A stretch of 8,875 bases of DNA from Candidatus Moraniibacteriota bacterium (GCA_003157295.1 PMJF01000060.1:1-8875), one strand, 5' to 3'. Positions 1-5,940 are shown, counted from the first letter of the stretch. The notes: generated by a model not told the origin, from the letters alone. Program-made: numbers and translations.

Positions 1-293
1 TGTTTGTGCCGGGCGTAATCTTCTTCGTGGGCATGATGAATGACAACGATCTTTTCCAGAATATGGAACAGCAAAAAGCCGAAAACCAAAGCCAGCATCG
101 GCTCGGTGGACTTTATATGATTTTCGTTGACTTGCGCGATAATTTCTGGAAAAATATCAAAACTAACCACCCCCAAAAGCACCCCGGCGGTAAAAGCCAT
201 GATGAGATGCAGTTTATCTTTGAATTTTACCGCGAACAGCCCGCCCAGAAGAGTGGAAAAAAAAGTCGCGGCGGAAAGAAGGACGGCTTCCAT
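1..293 (-). CDS. ZIP-family metal transporter, N-terminal part (cut by window edge)
   Basis: The frame reads from an ATG at 293-291 off the left edge, giving 97 complete codons. It begins MEAVLLSAATFFSTLLGG. Three hydrophobic segments are visible at about residues 2-22, 29-48 and 66-85. The second carries the ZIP-like pattern FTAGVLLGVVSFDIFPE. After the third comes a histidine-rich stretch (H86, H87, H89, H96), as expected for the cytoplasmic loop between helices 3 and 4 of ZIP transporters. ZIP proteins move zinc, iron or manganese into the cytoplasm. The metal-binding helices 4 and 5 lie outside the window, so substrate and intactness cannot be judged. An in-frame TGA upstream leaves this ATG as the natural start. 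No Shine-Dalgarno site is seen. A good promoter lies just upstream. Confidence 0.8.
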   Translation of the reverse strand, partial: MEAVLLSAATFFSTLLGGLFAVKFKDKLHLIMAFTAGVLLGVVSFDIFPEIIAQVNENHIKSTEPMLALVFGFLLFHILEKIVVIHHAHEEDYARHK

Positions 294-320
294 ATTGGTC
301 TTGATAATAAGGATGTTTTC

Positions 321-348
321 ATTTTATCACAAAAAAAGGTTGTGTCTA
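321..348 (-). promoter_or_regulatory. Promoter of the ZIP transporter gene
   Basis: On the minus strand there is a -35 TAGACA (348-343), a 16 bp spacer and a -10 TAAAAT (326-321), with a TG dinucleotide one base before it (extended -10). Each box matches five of six consensus bases. The predicted leader is about 20 nt. Confidence 0.55.
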
Positions 349-354
349 TCTAGG

Positions 355-433
355 CACAAAAAACAGACTTTAGTTAAGCCCTATTTTCGCATCTTCACCC
401 GCTGGCTAGTACACGCAGTCAGAACCGGGTTTA
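355..433 (+). repeat. Diverged direct repeat, copy A
   Basis: This aligns with 1335-1412 with a single 1-nt gap. Both begin CACAAAAAACA, share AAGCC 20-21 nt further on, and 25 nt after that share a 33 bp tag (401-433 here) identical at 26 of 33 positions. The hairpin in this copy is shorter than in copy B. Relative to the minus-strand gene ending at 472, the element lies in the 3' untranslated region. Confidence 0.65.
358..380 (-). terminator. Weak intrinsic terminator after the 137-aa membrane protein gene
   Basis: On the minus strand, GGCTT and AAGTC form a 5 bp stem (one G-U pair) around the 5-nt loop AACTA (arms 380-376 and 370-366). The sequence UG and six U (363-358) follows. The hairpin sits at the same place in repeat copy A as the much stronger terminator in copy B. 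Confidence 0.4.
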
Positions 434-471
434 GGGAAAATTTTAGTTACTAGAATTTTCGCTGAAAGCGA

Positions 472-885
472 TTAGATTAACCCTATGCTTTTAAACTTAA
501 TATAGAAAGCATTGAATATCAAAGCCAATATCAAAATCCAAACCAATAGAATCACAAAATAAGATATCCCAAATGTCTTCAGCTTAATTAAATAGTAAAT
601 GTGCCTGATTCCATAGCATAAAAGCCAAAAGCTGACAAGGATCGTGATTAGTCCGATAGAAGCTCCCACAACGTCAACAGTCTTCATGGATGCAGTGAGA
701 GAATTTTCTATTGCTGAAATTATTGCAATAACAAAAAAAATAGTTATGCCGATTAGCAGCTTATTTCGCTGTTTTTTTATCTGCTCCACATCAAAAATAT
801 CTTCTTTATTTACAAAAACAAAATAGAGAATGGCTATAATTCCAAGTACTGCCGGAATGCCAAAAATAATTTGAAGCTTCGTCAT
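472..885 (-). CDS. Unknown four-helix integral membrane protein (137 aa)
   Basis: I do not recognise this family. Four hydrophobic segments are seen at about residues 5-25, 43-60, 72-92 and 106-128. A charged stretch (KEDIFDVEQIKKQR, 27-40) lies between the first two. No catalytic motif or signal-peptidase site is obvious. The gene is AT-rich: a hand count gives 17 and 15 G+C in the rows 481-540 and 541-600. It is much poorer in GC than the LCP gene at 2890. It is divergent from another small membrane protein at 1055, across a 169 bp AT-rich gap, and both lie between two copies of a direct repeat. The ATG at 885 has no Shine-Dalgarno site. Reading frame and membrane nature are fairly secure, but function is unknown. 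A small immunity or accessory membrane protein would be speculation. Confidence 0.7.
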   Translation of the reverse strand: MTKLQIIFGIPAVLGIIAILYFVFVNKEDIFDVEQIKKQRNKLLIGITIFFVIAIISAIENSLTASMKTVDVVGASIGLITILVSFWLLCYGIRHIYYLIKLKTFGISYFVILLVWILILALIFNAFYIKFKSIGLI

Positions 886-967
886 AGATGTTTATTTATA
901 TTTAATTTAAATTATGTATTTATCGTATCATATTTTTTATTCTTGTCATAATTTAGTACAAATTTTT

Positions 968-1001
968 GACAATTGTCCTCTTTTTTCGTCTTGAATATAA
1001 T
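968..1001 (+). promoter_or_regulatory. Promoter of the 86-aa membrane protein, with palindrome over the -35 box
   Basis: The -35 TTGTCC (973-978), 17 bp spacer and perfect -10 TATAAT (996-1001) fit a sigma-70 promoter with a leader of about 47 nt. The perfect 10 bp palindrome GACAATTGTC (968-977) covers most of the -35 box and could be an operator. That role is inference. Confidence 0.55.
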
Positions 1002-1054
1002 TTATGCAAATGTTAGAATGAATTAAATTATTTATTCAATAACAAAATTAAAAT

Positions 1055-1315
1055 ATGTATGTAAAAATTCTAGTTTTACTCGGATTAATAAAATTGCTCG
1101 AAGCAACCGATAACCCTATTCTCTGTGCAGGGATATATGCTGTGGTTGCAGCTATCTTTGCAGGTTTAGCAACAACAGAAATTTCCAAGGTTTTATTGGT
1201 TGGACTAGTTGGTTTCATATTGGGTTTAATTTATTTCTGGTTGCTGAAAAAAACAAGATTTTCCTGGGTTTGGTGGATAGTAATGATCGGTGGAGTAGCT
1301 ATTGGATTAGTTTAA
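1055..1315 (+). CDS. Unknown small integral membrane protein (86 aa)
   Basis: No family is recognised. The protein is almost entirely hydrophobic. A short N-terminal hydrophobic stretch (3-15) is followed by likely membrane helices at about 22-40, 45-64 and 70-86, with KKTR (65-68) as a positive cytoplasmic loop before a tryptophan-rich last helix (WVWW, 71-74). Reality of the gene is supported by a good promoter upstream, an intrinsic terminator 26 nt after the stop, and a composition lacking long charged or random stretches. No Shine-Dalgarno site precedes the ATG. Together with the divergent 472-885 gene it forms an AT-rich pair between two direct repeats. The protein could be a small holin-like, phage-like or accessory membrane factor, but nothing in the sequence decides this. 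Confidence 0.65.
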   Translation: MYVKILVLLGLIKLLEATDNPILCAGIYAVVAAIFAGLATTEISKVLLVGLVGFILGLIYFWLLKKTRFSWVWWIVMIGGVAIGLV

Positions 1316-1334
1316 AACTATTTATTAGATTATT

Positions 1335-1412
1335 CACAAAAAACACGGCTCTTGAAGCCGTGTTTTTTCTTTAAACTGAGCTGTCTAGTTCATGCGGTTA
1401 GAACTGGTTTTA
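1335..1412 (+). repeat. Diverged direct repeat, copy B
   Basis: This is the partner of 355-433. It contains a strong terminator hairpin (1341-1365) and the 33 bp tag at 1380-1412. Within the tag, CTAGTTC (1385-1391) and GAACTGG (1401-1407) form a seven-pair stem (one T-G) around a 9-nt loop. The element lies 3' of the minus-strand gene ending at 1462, in the same relative position as copy A has to the gene ending at 472. Confidence 0.65.
1338..1368. terminator. Bidirectional intrinsic terminator
   Basis: AAACACGGCT (1341-1350) pairs perfectly with AGCCGTGTTT (1356-1365) around the loop CTTGA, with A- and T-runs on both sides. It can end transcription of the plus-strand gene 1055-1315 and of the minus-strand gene 1462-2637. 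Confidence 0.85.
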
Positions 1413-1426
1413 TGGAGAGAGAGTTT

Positions 1427-1457
1427 AGCTTTTAACGGAGTTGAAATATCAAAAGCT
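1427..1457. other. Inverted repeat in the 3' untranslated region of the secreted orphan
   Basis: AGCTTTT (1427-1433) and AAAAGCT (1451-1457) are perfect complements around a 17-nt loop. With the tag hairpin (1385-1407) and the terminator (1341-1365) this makes three hairpins in a row 3' of the gene ending at 1462. Confidence 0.4.
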
Positions 1458-1461
1458 GCCC

Positions 1462-2637
1462 TTAAAGCTTCCCCGACAATATTCCATCGATCACATTTTC
1501 GTCTTGGCAGGAGTAGGCTTTATCCGGAGAATAAAATCCTTTTTTGGGACCGTAACATCCACTATTATTATCATTTAAAACGCCGAAATACGGCATCAAA
1601 AATCCCATCTTTTTCGCGGTAAAATATTTGTATAAATTTTTCAAAGTTTGAGCACGCTTCTGGGCAGTCATGCGGGCGAAAACATCCAGATCGTCTTGCA
1701 TGATACCGGTCCAGTCGAGATGCAAAATAACATTATTGGCTTTTTCCGAAAAAGTCTTGCTCCAAAGCAAAGCCCAACAATTTCCTTTTCGCGAAAGACA
1801 AGGGCCGCTTTCGATATTTCCATTGCTGTCGATACCTACTCCGCCTTCAATGTAGTCGAAAAGCTTCAGATATTTTGCGTCCGTAATGTTTCCAGTTTGC
1901 GCGCCGATCACGATATCAACGCCTTTTTCTTTCGCGTATTTTCGGATGTCCTTCACGATCTGCGGCGCATAATTCCGGCTTGAACTTTCTTGGAGTTGGA
2001 TCTGGCCAAAAGTGAAGCTCTGCACGCCAAGATCGATCGCACGGCGCGTGATGTATTTCAAGTAATCTCGATATTCAGCGCTGGAAAAAGTCGGCTTGCA
2101 GGTATGCTCTCCCCAATCGTTCATCGTGTCGTTATGGCACATTTCTCGAAAATCAAAAACATGACCCGTCTCTTCGTTTTTATAACCGTTTTTCGTGCTG
2201 ATCGCTTCAGCGAGGAACATCCCATACACAACATCGGTCTTCGCGATCTGCGCCATGTTTTTTTCGATCACTTGGAAATCGGGCGGCTCGCGCCAGGTTT
2301 CGATCGCCCGATGGAGATAATAGCAATTTGATCGGTCGATGAGACTCACAAATTCTCCTTGGTCGGGATTGTATTCCGTGAGCAGGCCGTCAGCCACGCA
2401 TCCCTGGGTCTTCAGGCGTTCCATGGAAACCGGGGGCGGGGGAGGTTTGGGGGAGTTTTCGGCGGATGTTGCGCTCAAAATGCCTTGAAGTGAATTATTT
2501 TCCGAAGGCAGCGGCGCGATCGCTATATCCGCTTGGGAAATATTGACCTTATTTTCGCGAAACCAAAAGATACCGCTGGCCAAAGCAAGCAGAAGCAAAA
2601 TGATGCCAAAAGCCCATAAGGTTCTCGTTCTATGCAT
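1462..2637 (-). CDS. Secreted, membrane-anchored orphan with probable TIM-barrel-like domain (391 aa)
   Basis: I do not recognise the family. A short basic N-terminus (MHRTRT) is followed by a single hydrophobic anchor at about residues 7-26. A polar linker ends in a run of five prolines (65-69). A globular region of about 320 residues follows. It shows alternating predicted strands and helices: YGMFLAEAI near 138, a helix then SFTFGQIQLQE near 207, a helix then VDIVIGAQTG near 240, LFDYIEGGVGI near 259, VILHLDWTG near 303, and a helix then GFLMPYFGVLND near 345. This pattern suggests a beta/alpha-barrel of glycoside-hydrolase type, which is inference. Candidate acidic residues are E144, E217 and D308. 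Eight cysteines (80, 105, 167, 180, 280, 287, 361, 377) all lie outside the membrane and may form disulfides. A promoter is seen upstream and a bidirectional terminator downstream, so it is probably a single-gene unit. Confidence 0.8.
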   Translation of the reverse strand: MHRTRTLWAFGIILLLLALASGIFWFRENKVNISQADIAIAPLPSENNSLQGILSATSAENSPKPPPPPVSMERLKTQGCVADGLLTEYNPDQGEFVSLIDRSNCYYLHRAIETWREPPDFQVIEKNMAQIAKTDVVYGMFLAEAISTKNGYKNEETGHVFDFREMCHNDTMNDWGEHTCKPTFSSAEYRDYLKYITRRAIDLGVQSFTFGQIQLQESSSRNYAPQIVKDIRKYAKEKGVDIVIGAQTGNITDAKYLKLFDYIEGGVGIDSNGNIESGPCLSRKGNCWALLWSKTFSEKANNVILHLDWTGIMQDDLDVFARMTAQKRAQTLKNLYKYFTAKKMGFLMPYFGVLNDNNSGCYGPKKGFYSPDKAYSCQDENVIDGILSGKL

Positions 2638-2662
2638 ATATTTTGGTTATGACCGTTTCTCT

Positions 2663-2691
2663 AATATATAATACGCCGCAAGCCAAGGCAA
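2663..2691 (-). promoter_or_regulatory. Promoter of the secreted orphan gene
   Basis: On the minus strand, -35 TTGCCT (2691-2686), a 17 bp spacer and -10 TATATT (2668-2663) give a leader of about 19 nt before the ATG at 2637. Confidence 0.55.
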
Positions 2692-2747
2692 TGTTCTCAA
2701 AAAAGAAAACACTTCCAGAGCGCGTATTCTATACCATGATTTACTAA

Positions 2748-2780
2748 GATGAATACACTCACTTAAGGAATGTATTTATT
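2748..2780. other. Imperfect inverted repeat in the divergent intergenic region
   Basis: GATGAATACA (2748-2757) and TGTATTTATT (2771-2780) can form a ten-pair stem (two G-U) around a 13-nt loop. It lies between the outward-reading genes at 2637 and 2890, upstream of the LCP -10 region. It could be a regulatory site or chance in AT-rich DNA. Confidence 0.25.
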
Positions 2781-2861
2781 AAGCCATTCACAACCGATCA
2801 TCAGTTTATTGCCTATTGAATCTGATTCTGCTAAAATCTGTAAGTATCGGAGTATCTTCAT

Positions 2862-2872
2862 TATAATATAAT
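2862..2872 (+). promoter_or_regulatory. Probable -10 region of the LCP gene
   Basis: Two overlapping perfect TATAAT hexamers (2862-2867 and 2867-2872) lie 18-23 nt before the ATG at 2890. No convincing -35 box is found at the usual spacing, and the resulting leader would be very short. Confidence 0.4.
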
Positions 2873-2889
2873 CAAATAAAATAAAGACT

Positions 2890-3936
2890 ATGGGATTTTT
2901 TTCTAGCCAATCCAGTCCGAGAAGAGACAAAGTAAGGTTTTATAAGAAAAAAAAATTCAAGGCAGTTGTCGTGATACTGATTCTTTTGCTGGTGGTCGTC
3001 GGCTATTTTGCTTGGAAAACCGGACTCATAATGAACAAAATATCCGGTTCAAAGAATTCTGTTTTAGGGAGCCTGCTCAGCAGTGGATCTGCGCCGCAAT
3101 CGGAGGATGGACGGACGAATATCCTGCTTCTGGGGATGCGGGGCGCGGATGATCCCCATGGAGGATTGCTTGCCGATTCGATCATGGTTGCCTCGTTTGA
3201 CACGAAAAACAATAAAGTTGCGCTAATTTCAGTACCGCGGGATCTCTACGTTCAAATTCCTGACACGAATGAGCGCGGAAAGCTCAATTCAGTCTATGGA
3301 CATTGGGAGGGCAGCGGACGAGGCCAGGGCATTCCGGAAATGGAAAAGATGATGGGGACGATCACCGGCCTCAAGATCGATCATGCGATCGCCATCAACT
3401 TCAACGGCTTCAAACAACTGATCGACACGATGGGAGGAGTCGACGTAAAGCTCTCAAAACCTTTTTCCGAAACGAAACAATTCGTCGAGGGGAATGAATG
3501 TGGCGGCGTTTTCAATTTGCCGGCGGGCACAAACCACATGGACGGCCTCAAAGCTCTGTGCTACGCGCGCGCGCGGGAAAACACTTCTGATTTCGACCGC
3601 TCCAAGCGCCAGCAGGTGATCATCAAGGCTTTAAAAGACAAGATGGTTTCAGTGGGGACGCTTGCGGATTTCAACAAAGTGAACAAAATACTAAGTATTA
3701 TCGGAAACAACGTCAAAACCGATCTCACGCCTGAGGAGATGAAGGGCTTTTACGACCAATACAGCAACATGAAGGAAGCGGACGTAGTTCAGCGCGTGTT
3801 TGAAAATTCTGATAAGGGATTGCTGACCGTGCCGAATATCGCGGGTGCCGGATATATTCTTGTTCCGACAGCCGGAGAAGATAACTATTCCCAGCTTCAG
3901 GACGCTTGCAGAAATATTTTCACGCAGCAGCAGTAA
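2890..3936 (+). CDS. LCP (LytR-CpsA-Psr) family cell-wall glycopolymer ligase
   Basis: LCP proteins transfer glycopolymers from a lipid carrier onto peptidoglycan at the outer face of the membrane. The 348-aa protein has a cytoplasmic basic tail (RRDK..KKKKFK, 11-24), one membrane helix at about 25-41, a linker, and the LCP domain from about 76 to 250. Family hallmarks are clear: NILLLGMRGADD (77-88) and ADSIMVASFD (95-104), then SVPRDLYVQIP (114-124), then KLNSVYGH (131-138). After these come the TMGGVDVKL block (180-188), MDGLKALCYARARE (217-230) and DFDRSKRQQ (234-242). The polyphosphate-binding arginines and aspartates expected of the family (D96, R117, D118, R227, R229, R237, R240) are present. 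The region after 250 is less conserved. Length fits a minimal LCP protein. It stands alone: divergent from 2637 and convergent with the phosphoesterase. No strong Shine-Dalgarno site is seen. Confidence 0.92.
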   Translation: MGFFSSQSSPRRDKVRFYKKKKFKAVVVILILLLVVVGYFAWKTGLIMNKISGSKNSVLGSLLSSGSAPQSEDGRTNILLLGMRGADDPHGGLLADSIMVASFDTKNNKVALISVPRDLYVQIPDTNERGKLNSVYGHWEGSGRGQGIPEMEKMMGTITGLKIDHAIAINFNGFKQLIDTMGGVDVKLSKPFSETKQFVEGNECGGVFNLPAGTNHMDGLKALCYARARENTSDFDRSKRQQVIIKALKDKMVSVGTLADFNKVNKILSIIGNNVKTDLTPEEMKGFYDQYSNMKEADVVQRVFENSDKGLLTVPNIAGAGYILVPTAGEDNYSQLQDACRNIFTQQQ

Positions 3937-3944
3937 TGGAAAAG

Positions 3945-3979
3945 AAAAAAGGCGCGCCGGAAAGGCGCGCCTTTTTTTT
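3945..3979. terminator. Bidirectional intrinsic terminator between LCP and phosphoesterase genes
   Basis: GGCGCGCC (3951-3958) and GGCGCGCC (3964-3971) form a perfect 8 bp stem around GGAAA, flanked by A6 on the left and T8 on the right. It serves the two convergent genes. Confidence 0.92.
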
Positions 3980-3997
3980 ATCATACAGCCCAGACAT

Positions 3998-5014
3998 TCA
4001 ATTTCCCGCCATAAACTCGTTCATACCGGCCGCGCCGGCAGCTTTTCCCGGAAAGCTGGTAAGGCCGAGAAGTTCCGCCATAAAGCGCAAAGTGTTCTCG
4101 TGCTGATAAAGTGTGTCGGAAACATAACCTTTCTTTACATCTGGTCCGGCGACCACCCAGGCGGCGTGACCCCCGCCGTTTTGTTTGTCCGACTTTGCAG
4201 ATTCGTCGAAAGTTATGATTAAAAGCCCGCCTCCCGGGCTATTGAAGTTAGAATTCTTGAGCAGAGGATCGATGTTAGCCATGAGCCAGGTGTCCGCCGC
4301 CGCGAGTTTGTTGCAACTTCCGCCGGGCGGGCCAGCCTCGCCGAGTCTAGGCGGGCATCCGTCCGCGTCATCATAGCTATTCGGAATTATGAAAGAATAA
4401 TCGGGCAATTTATTACCGGCGAGATCCGCCGCGAATTGGGAAAAAGGGACCAGATTTTTTGCCTGGTCGGGGTTGTCTCTGACGTCGGAATAAAAGGCAA
4501 GCGGAGTGTGGTCCTGATCATAGGGTTCCGCGCTGCTTCCGGTGAAGCCGACCGAGGGCAGGCTTTCTGAATATTCTTTCCAGGTTTTTCCCGCTGTAAC
4601 AAGATGCCGGACAAGGTTATCATCCGGCACGGTCGCGGTATGGCTGCTGTTATTTGTGATTACGTTTCCCGCCGTTAGCATGAAATAGTTTCCAATCGAG
4701 GGATGAGTGTTCGCATAATAATTCTTTGCATAGGCATAGGTATTCGCAAGCGAATTAAGATACGGCATATCCTTCGTGTTTCCGATCACGTCCGAGTAAC
4801 GGGTGTTTTCTTCCAGGACGATCAGCACATGCTTTTCAAGCTTTCCGCCGGAGGTTAAGTTTCGATTGGATGAAGAAGACTGCTTGGCTGGCGGCAGCTT
4901 CACTGCGGGCGGTTTCGGGATTCTTGCATAATATACGATCGAGACAATTATAATAATCGCCGCGATAAGAGGAATGATGAATTTCTTTAATTGTTTGCTT
5001 GGCTGGTTTTCCAT
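3998..5014 (-). CDS. Membrane-anchored phosphoesterase, PF04185 (acid phosphatase/phospholipase C-like)
   Basis: This superfamily hydrolyses phosphate mono- or diesters outside the cytoplasm. Starting at ATG 5014 the product is 338 aa. A basic tail (KQLKK) is followed by one membrane helix at 12-30 and a proline-rich, serine-rich linker to about 58. The catalytic domain follows: HVLIVLEENTRYSD (62-75, E69-N70 being the usual metal/nucleophile region), NTHPSIGNYFMLTAG (102-116), IPNSYDDADGCPP (210-222), AADTWLMANIDPLL (239-252), LIITFDES (265-272, D270-E271), GGHAAWVVAGP (281-291, H283) and YQHENTLRFMAELLGL (303-318, H305). C220 and C234 flank an insert and may form a disulfide. A GTG at 5122 would add 36 basic, non-hydrophobic residues before the anchor. 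I prefer the ATG because the anchor then sits at the N-terminus. The PAP2 gene lies upstream on the same strand, 138 nt away. Substrate is unknown. Confidence 0.87.
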   Translation of the reverse strand: MENQPSKQLKKFIIPLIAAIIIIVSIVYYARIPKPPAVKLPPAKQSSSSNRNLTSGGKLEKHVLIVLEENTRYSDVIGNTKDMPYLNSLANTYAYAKNYYANTHPSIGNYFMLTAGNVITNNSSHTATVPDDNLVRHLVTAGKTWKEYSESLPSVGFTGSSAEPYDQDHTPLAFYSDVRDNPDQAKNLVPFSQFAADLAGNKLPDYSFIIPNSYDDADGCPPRLGEAGPPGGSCNKLAAADTWLMANIDPLLKNSNFNSPGGGLLIITFDESAKSDKQNGGGHAAWVVAGPDVKKGYVSDTLYQHENTLRFMAELLGLTSFPGKAAGAAGMNEFMAGN

Positions 5015-5105
5015 AATATTTTTTCGTAACGTAATAGGAGCATAAATCAGGCGCTTTCTTAGTAACACCAATTTCGAGCTTTGTTTTTTGCAAAATGGCT
5101 TAGCT

Positions 5106-5144
5106 GGTGAATAATCGTTCACCTATAAAAATTCTACCAGGTGA
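5106..5144 (-). promoter_or_regulatory. Overlapping alternative hairpins upstream of the phosphoesterase gene
   Basis: On the minus strand the order is TCACCT (5144-5139), then AGGTGAA (5124-5118), then TTCACC (5111-5106). The central segment can pair with either neighbour but not both, forming two mutually exclusive 6 bp stems. This could be a regulatory switch or an operator with three half-sites. The function is inference. Confidence 0.3.
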
Positions 5145-5152
5145 CAAAAAAT

Positions 5153-5827
5153 TCAAGCCCGATTTTCTTCCGAAGAATATTTTTTTTGAAAACTCTTGCC
5201 AACAGCAATTCCTATGACGCTTCCGATGATCGCGCCAGCCGTAAAATCGGAAAACCAATGGATCGTGGCGGAAACGCCGATGCCGATATAAAGCGCATAG
5301 ATCAGCGCGGCGTATCGAACTCTTTTATTCTCCGGATAGAGCATGATCAGCGCGAAAGCCATGGCGAAGGCAATGGTCGTATGGGTGGACGGCCAGCCGA
5401 AAAAAACTCCTCCCCGCAAAATTCCGAAGCGGAAAATATGGCTGATGTCGGTTGTGAGGTCTTGGGTCAAAAAGCCGGGCGGGCCTGGCCGGCCGGTGAA
5501 AAATTTATAGAGATCAGAAACCAAAAGTCCCAGCAGCGCGGCTTGGCCGAGAGCATAAGAGACATGGATAAGCCTTGCCTTTTTTTTGATCGTGCTAATG
5601 AGCAAAAAAAGCAAGATCCCGAAAAGCGGAACGAAGGCGCCGATCAGAACCGCTGGAAAAAGAAAAGATTGCAAGATCGGATTGCGTGCCAGTTGGAAAT
5701 AAAACCAATCAAATCCCGCGGACACGAAAAGATATGTCAGCGCGATCGCTGCCAGGTGCCGGAGAAGATTGCGTCCACGAAAGCTTTCCGCGAAATTGGC
5801 AAATATTTTATAAAAAAATCCGCGCAT
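5153..5827 (-). CDS. PAP2-superfamily membrane phosphatase, variant active site
   Basis: PAP2 enzymes dephosphorylate lipid phosphates such as phosphatidic acid or undecaprenyl pyrophosphate at the membrane. The 224-aa protein has about six hydrophobic helices. The three signature regions are recognisable: KFFTGRPGPP (108-117), WPSTHTT (145-151) and SATIHWFSDFTAGAIIG (186-202). Catalytic H149, H190 and D194 and motif-1 K108 are kept. In the canonical pattern (KX6RP, PSGH, SRX5HX3D), however, the motif-1 arginine is G115 and the motif-3 arginine is G184, and PSGH reads PSTH. R113 might compensate. The protein may therefore be a diverged or altered-specificity phosphatase. It stops with TGA 138 nt before the phosphoesterase start. 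Its ATG has no Shine-Dalgarno site. A terminator lies directly upstream, so it probably has its own promoter. Confidence 0.88.
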   Translation of the reverse strand: MRGFFYKIFANFAESFRGRNLLRHLAAIALTYLFVSAGFDWFYFQLARNPILQSFLFPAVLIGAFVPLFGILLFLLISTIKKKARLIHVSYALGQAALLGLLVSDLYKFFTGRPGPPGFLTQDLTTDISHIFRFGILRGGVFFGWPSTHTTIAFAMAFALIMLYPENKRVRYAALIYALYIGIGVSATIHWFSDFTAGAIIGSVIGIAVGKSFQKKYSSEENRA

Positions 5828-5853
5828 AAGGAGAGTATCTTTTCTATCAGCTT

Positions 5854-5859
5854 ATTATA
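5854..5859 (-). promoter_or_regulatory. Possible -10 box of the PAP2 gene
   Basis: TATAAT (5859-5854, minus strand) lies 26 nt before the ATG. No good -35 box is seen. The expected position falls in the terminator hairpin at 5878-5908. Confidence 0.35.
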
Positions 5860-5870
5860 TATTCAAAAAA

Positions 5871-5908
5871 ATAAAAAGCCCGCCAAGCGAATTTCCGCGA
5901 AGGCGGCC
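5871..5908 (-). terminator. Second (distal) terminator downstream of the VOC gene
   Basis: On the minus strand, GGGCCGCC (from 5909) and GGCGGGC (5884-5878) pair with one mismatch, with an inner GCG/CGC pairing. T5-A-T-rich sequence follows (5877-5867). It stands just before the PAP2 promoter region and isolates PAP2 from upstream transcription. Confidence 0.65.
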
Positions 5909-5940
5909 CGAAAAAGGAGCAATTGGCAGAAACTATAAAT

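Noticed and set aside
6..353. A 115-residue plus-strand frame at the left edge
   Set aside because: It is antisense to the ZIP gene, whose product has clear membrane helices and family pattern.
1380..1412. Possible tRNA or attC-like structure in the repeat tag
   Set aside because: No acceptor or T-arm set can be drawn, and there is no integrase nearby. Differences between the two copies break rather than keep the pairing.
2770..2871. A 33-codon frame before the LCP gene with AAGGA near its ATG
   Set aside because: The AAGGA overlaps the start codon, leaving no spacing. The frame ends within the -10 region, and the peptide has no recognisable character.
5141..5938. A 265-residue open frame on the plus strand
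   Set aside because: It is antisense to the PAP2 gene, is strongly charged without domain marks, and runs through terminator sequence. It is a shadow of the minus-strand codons.
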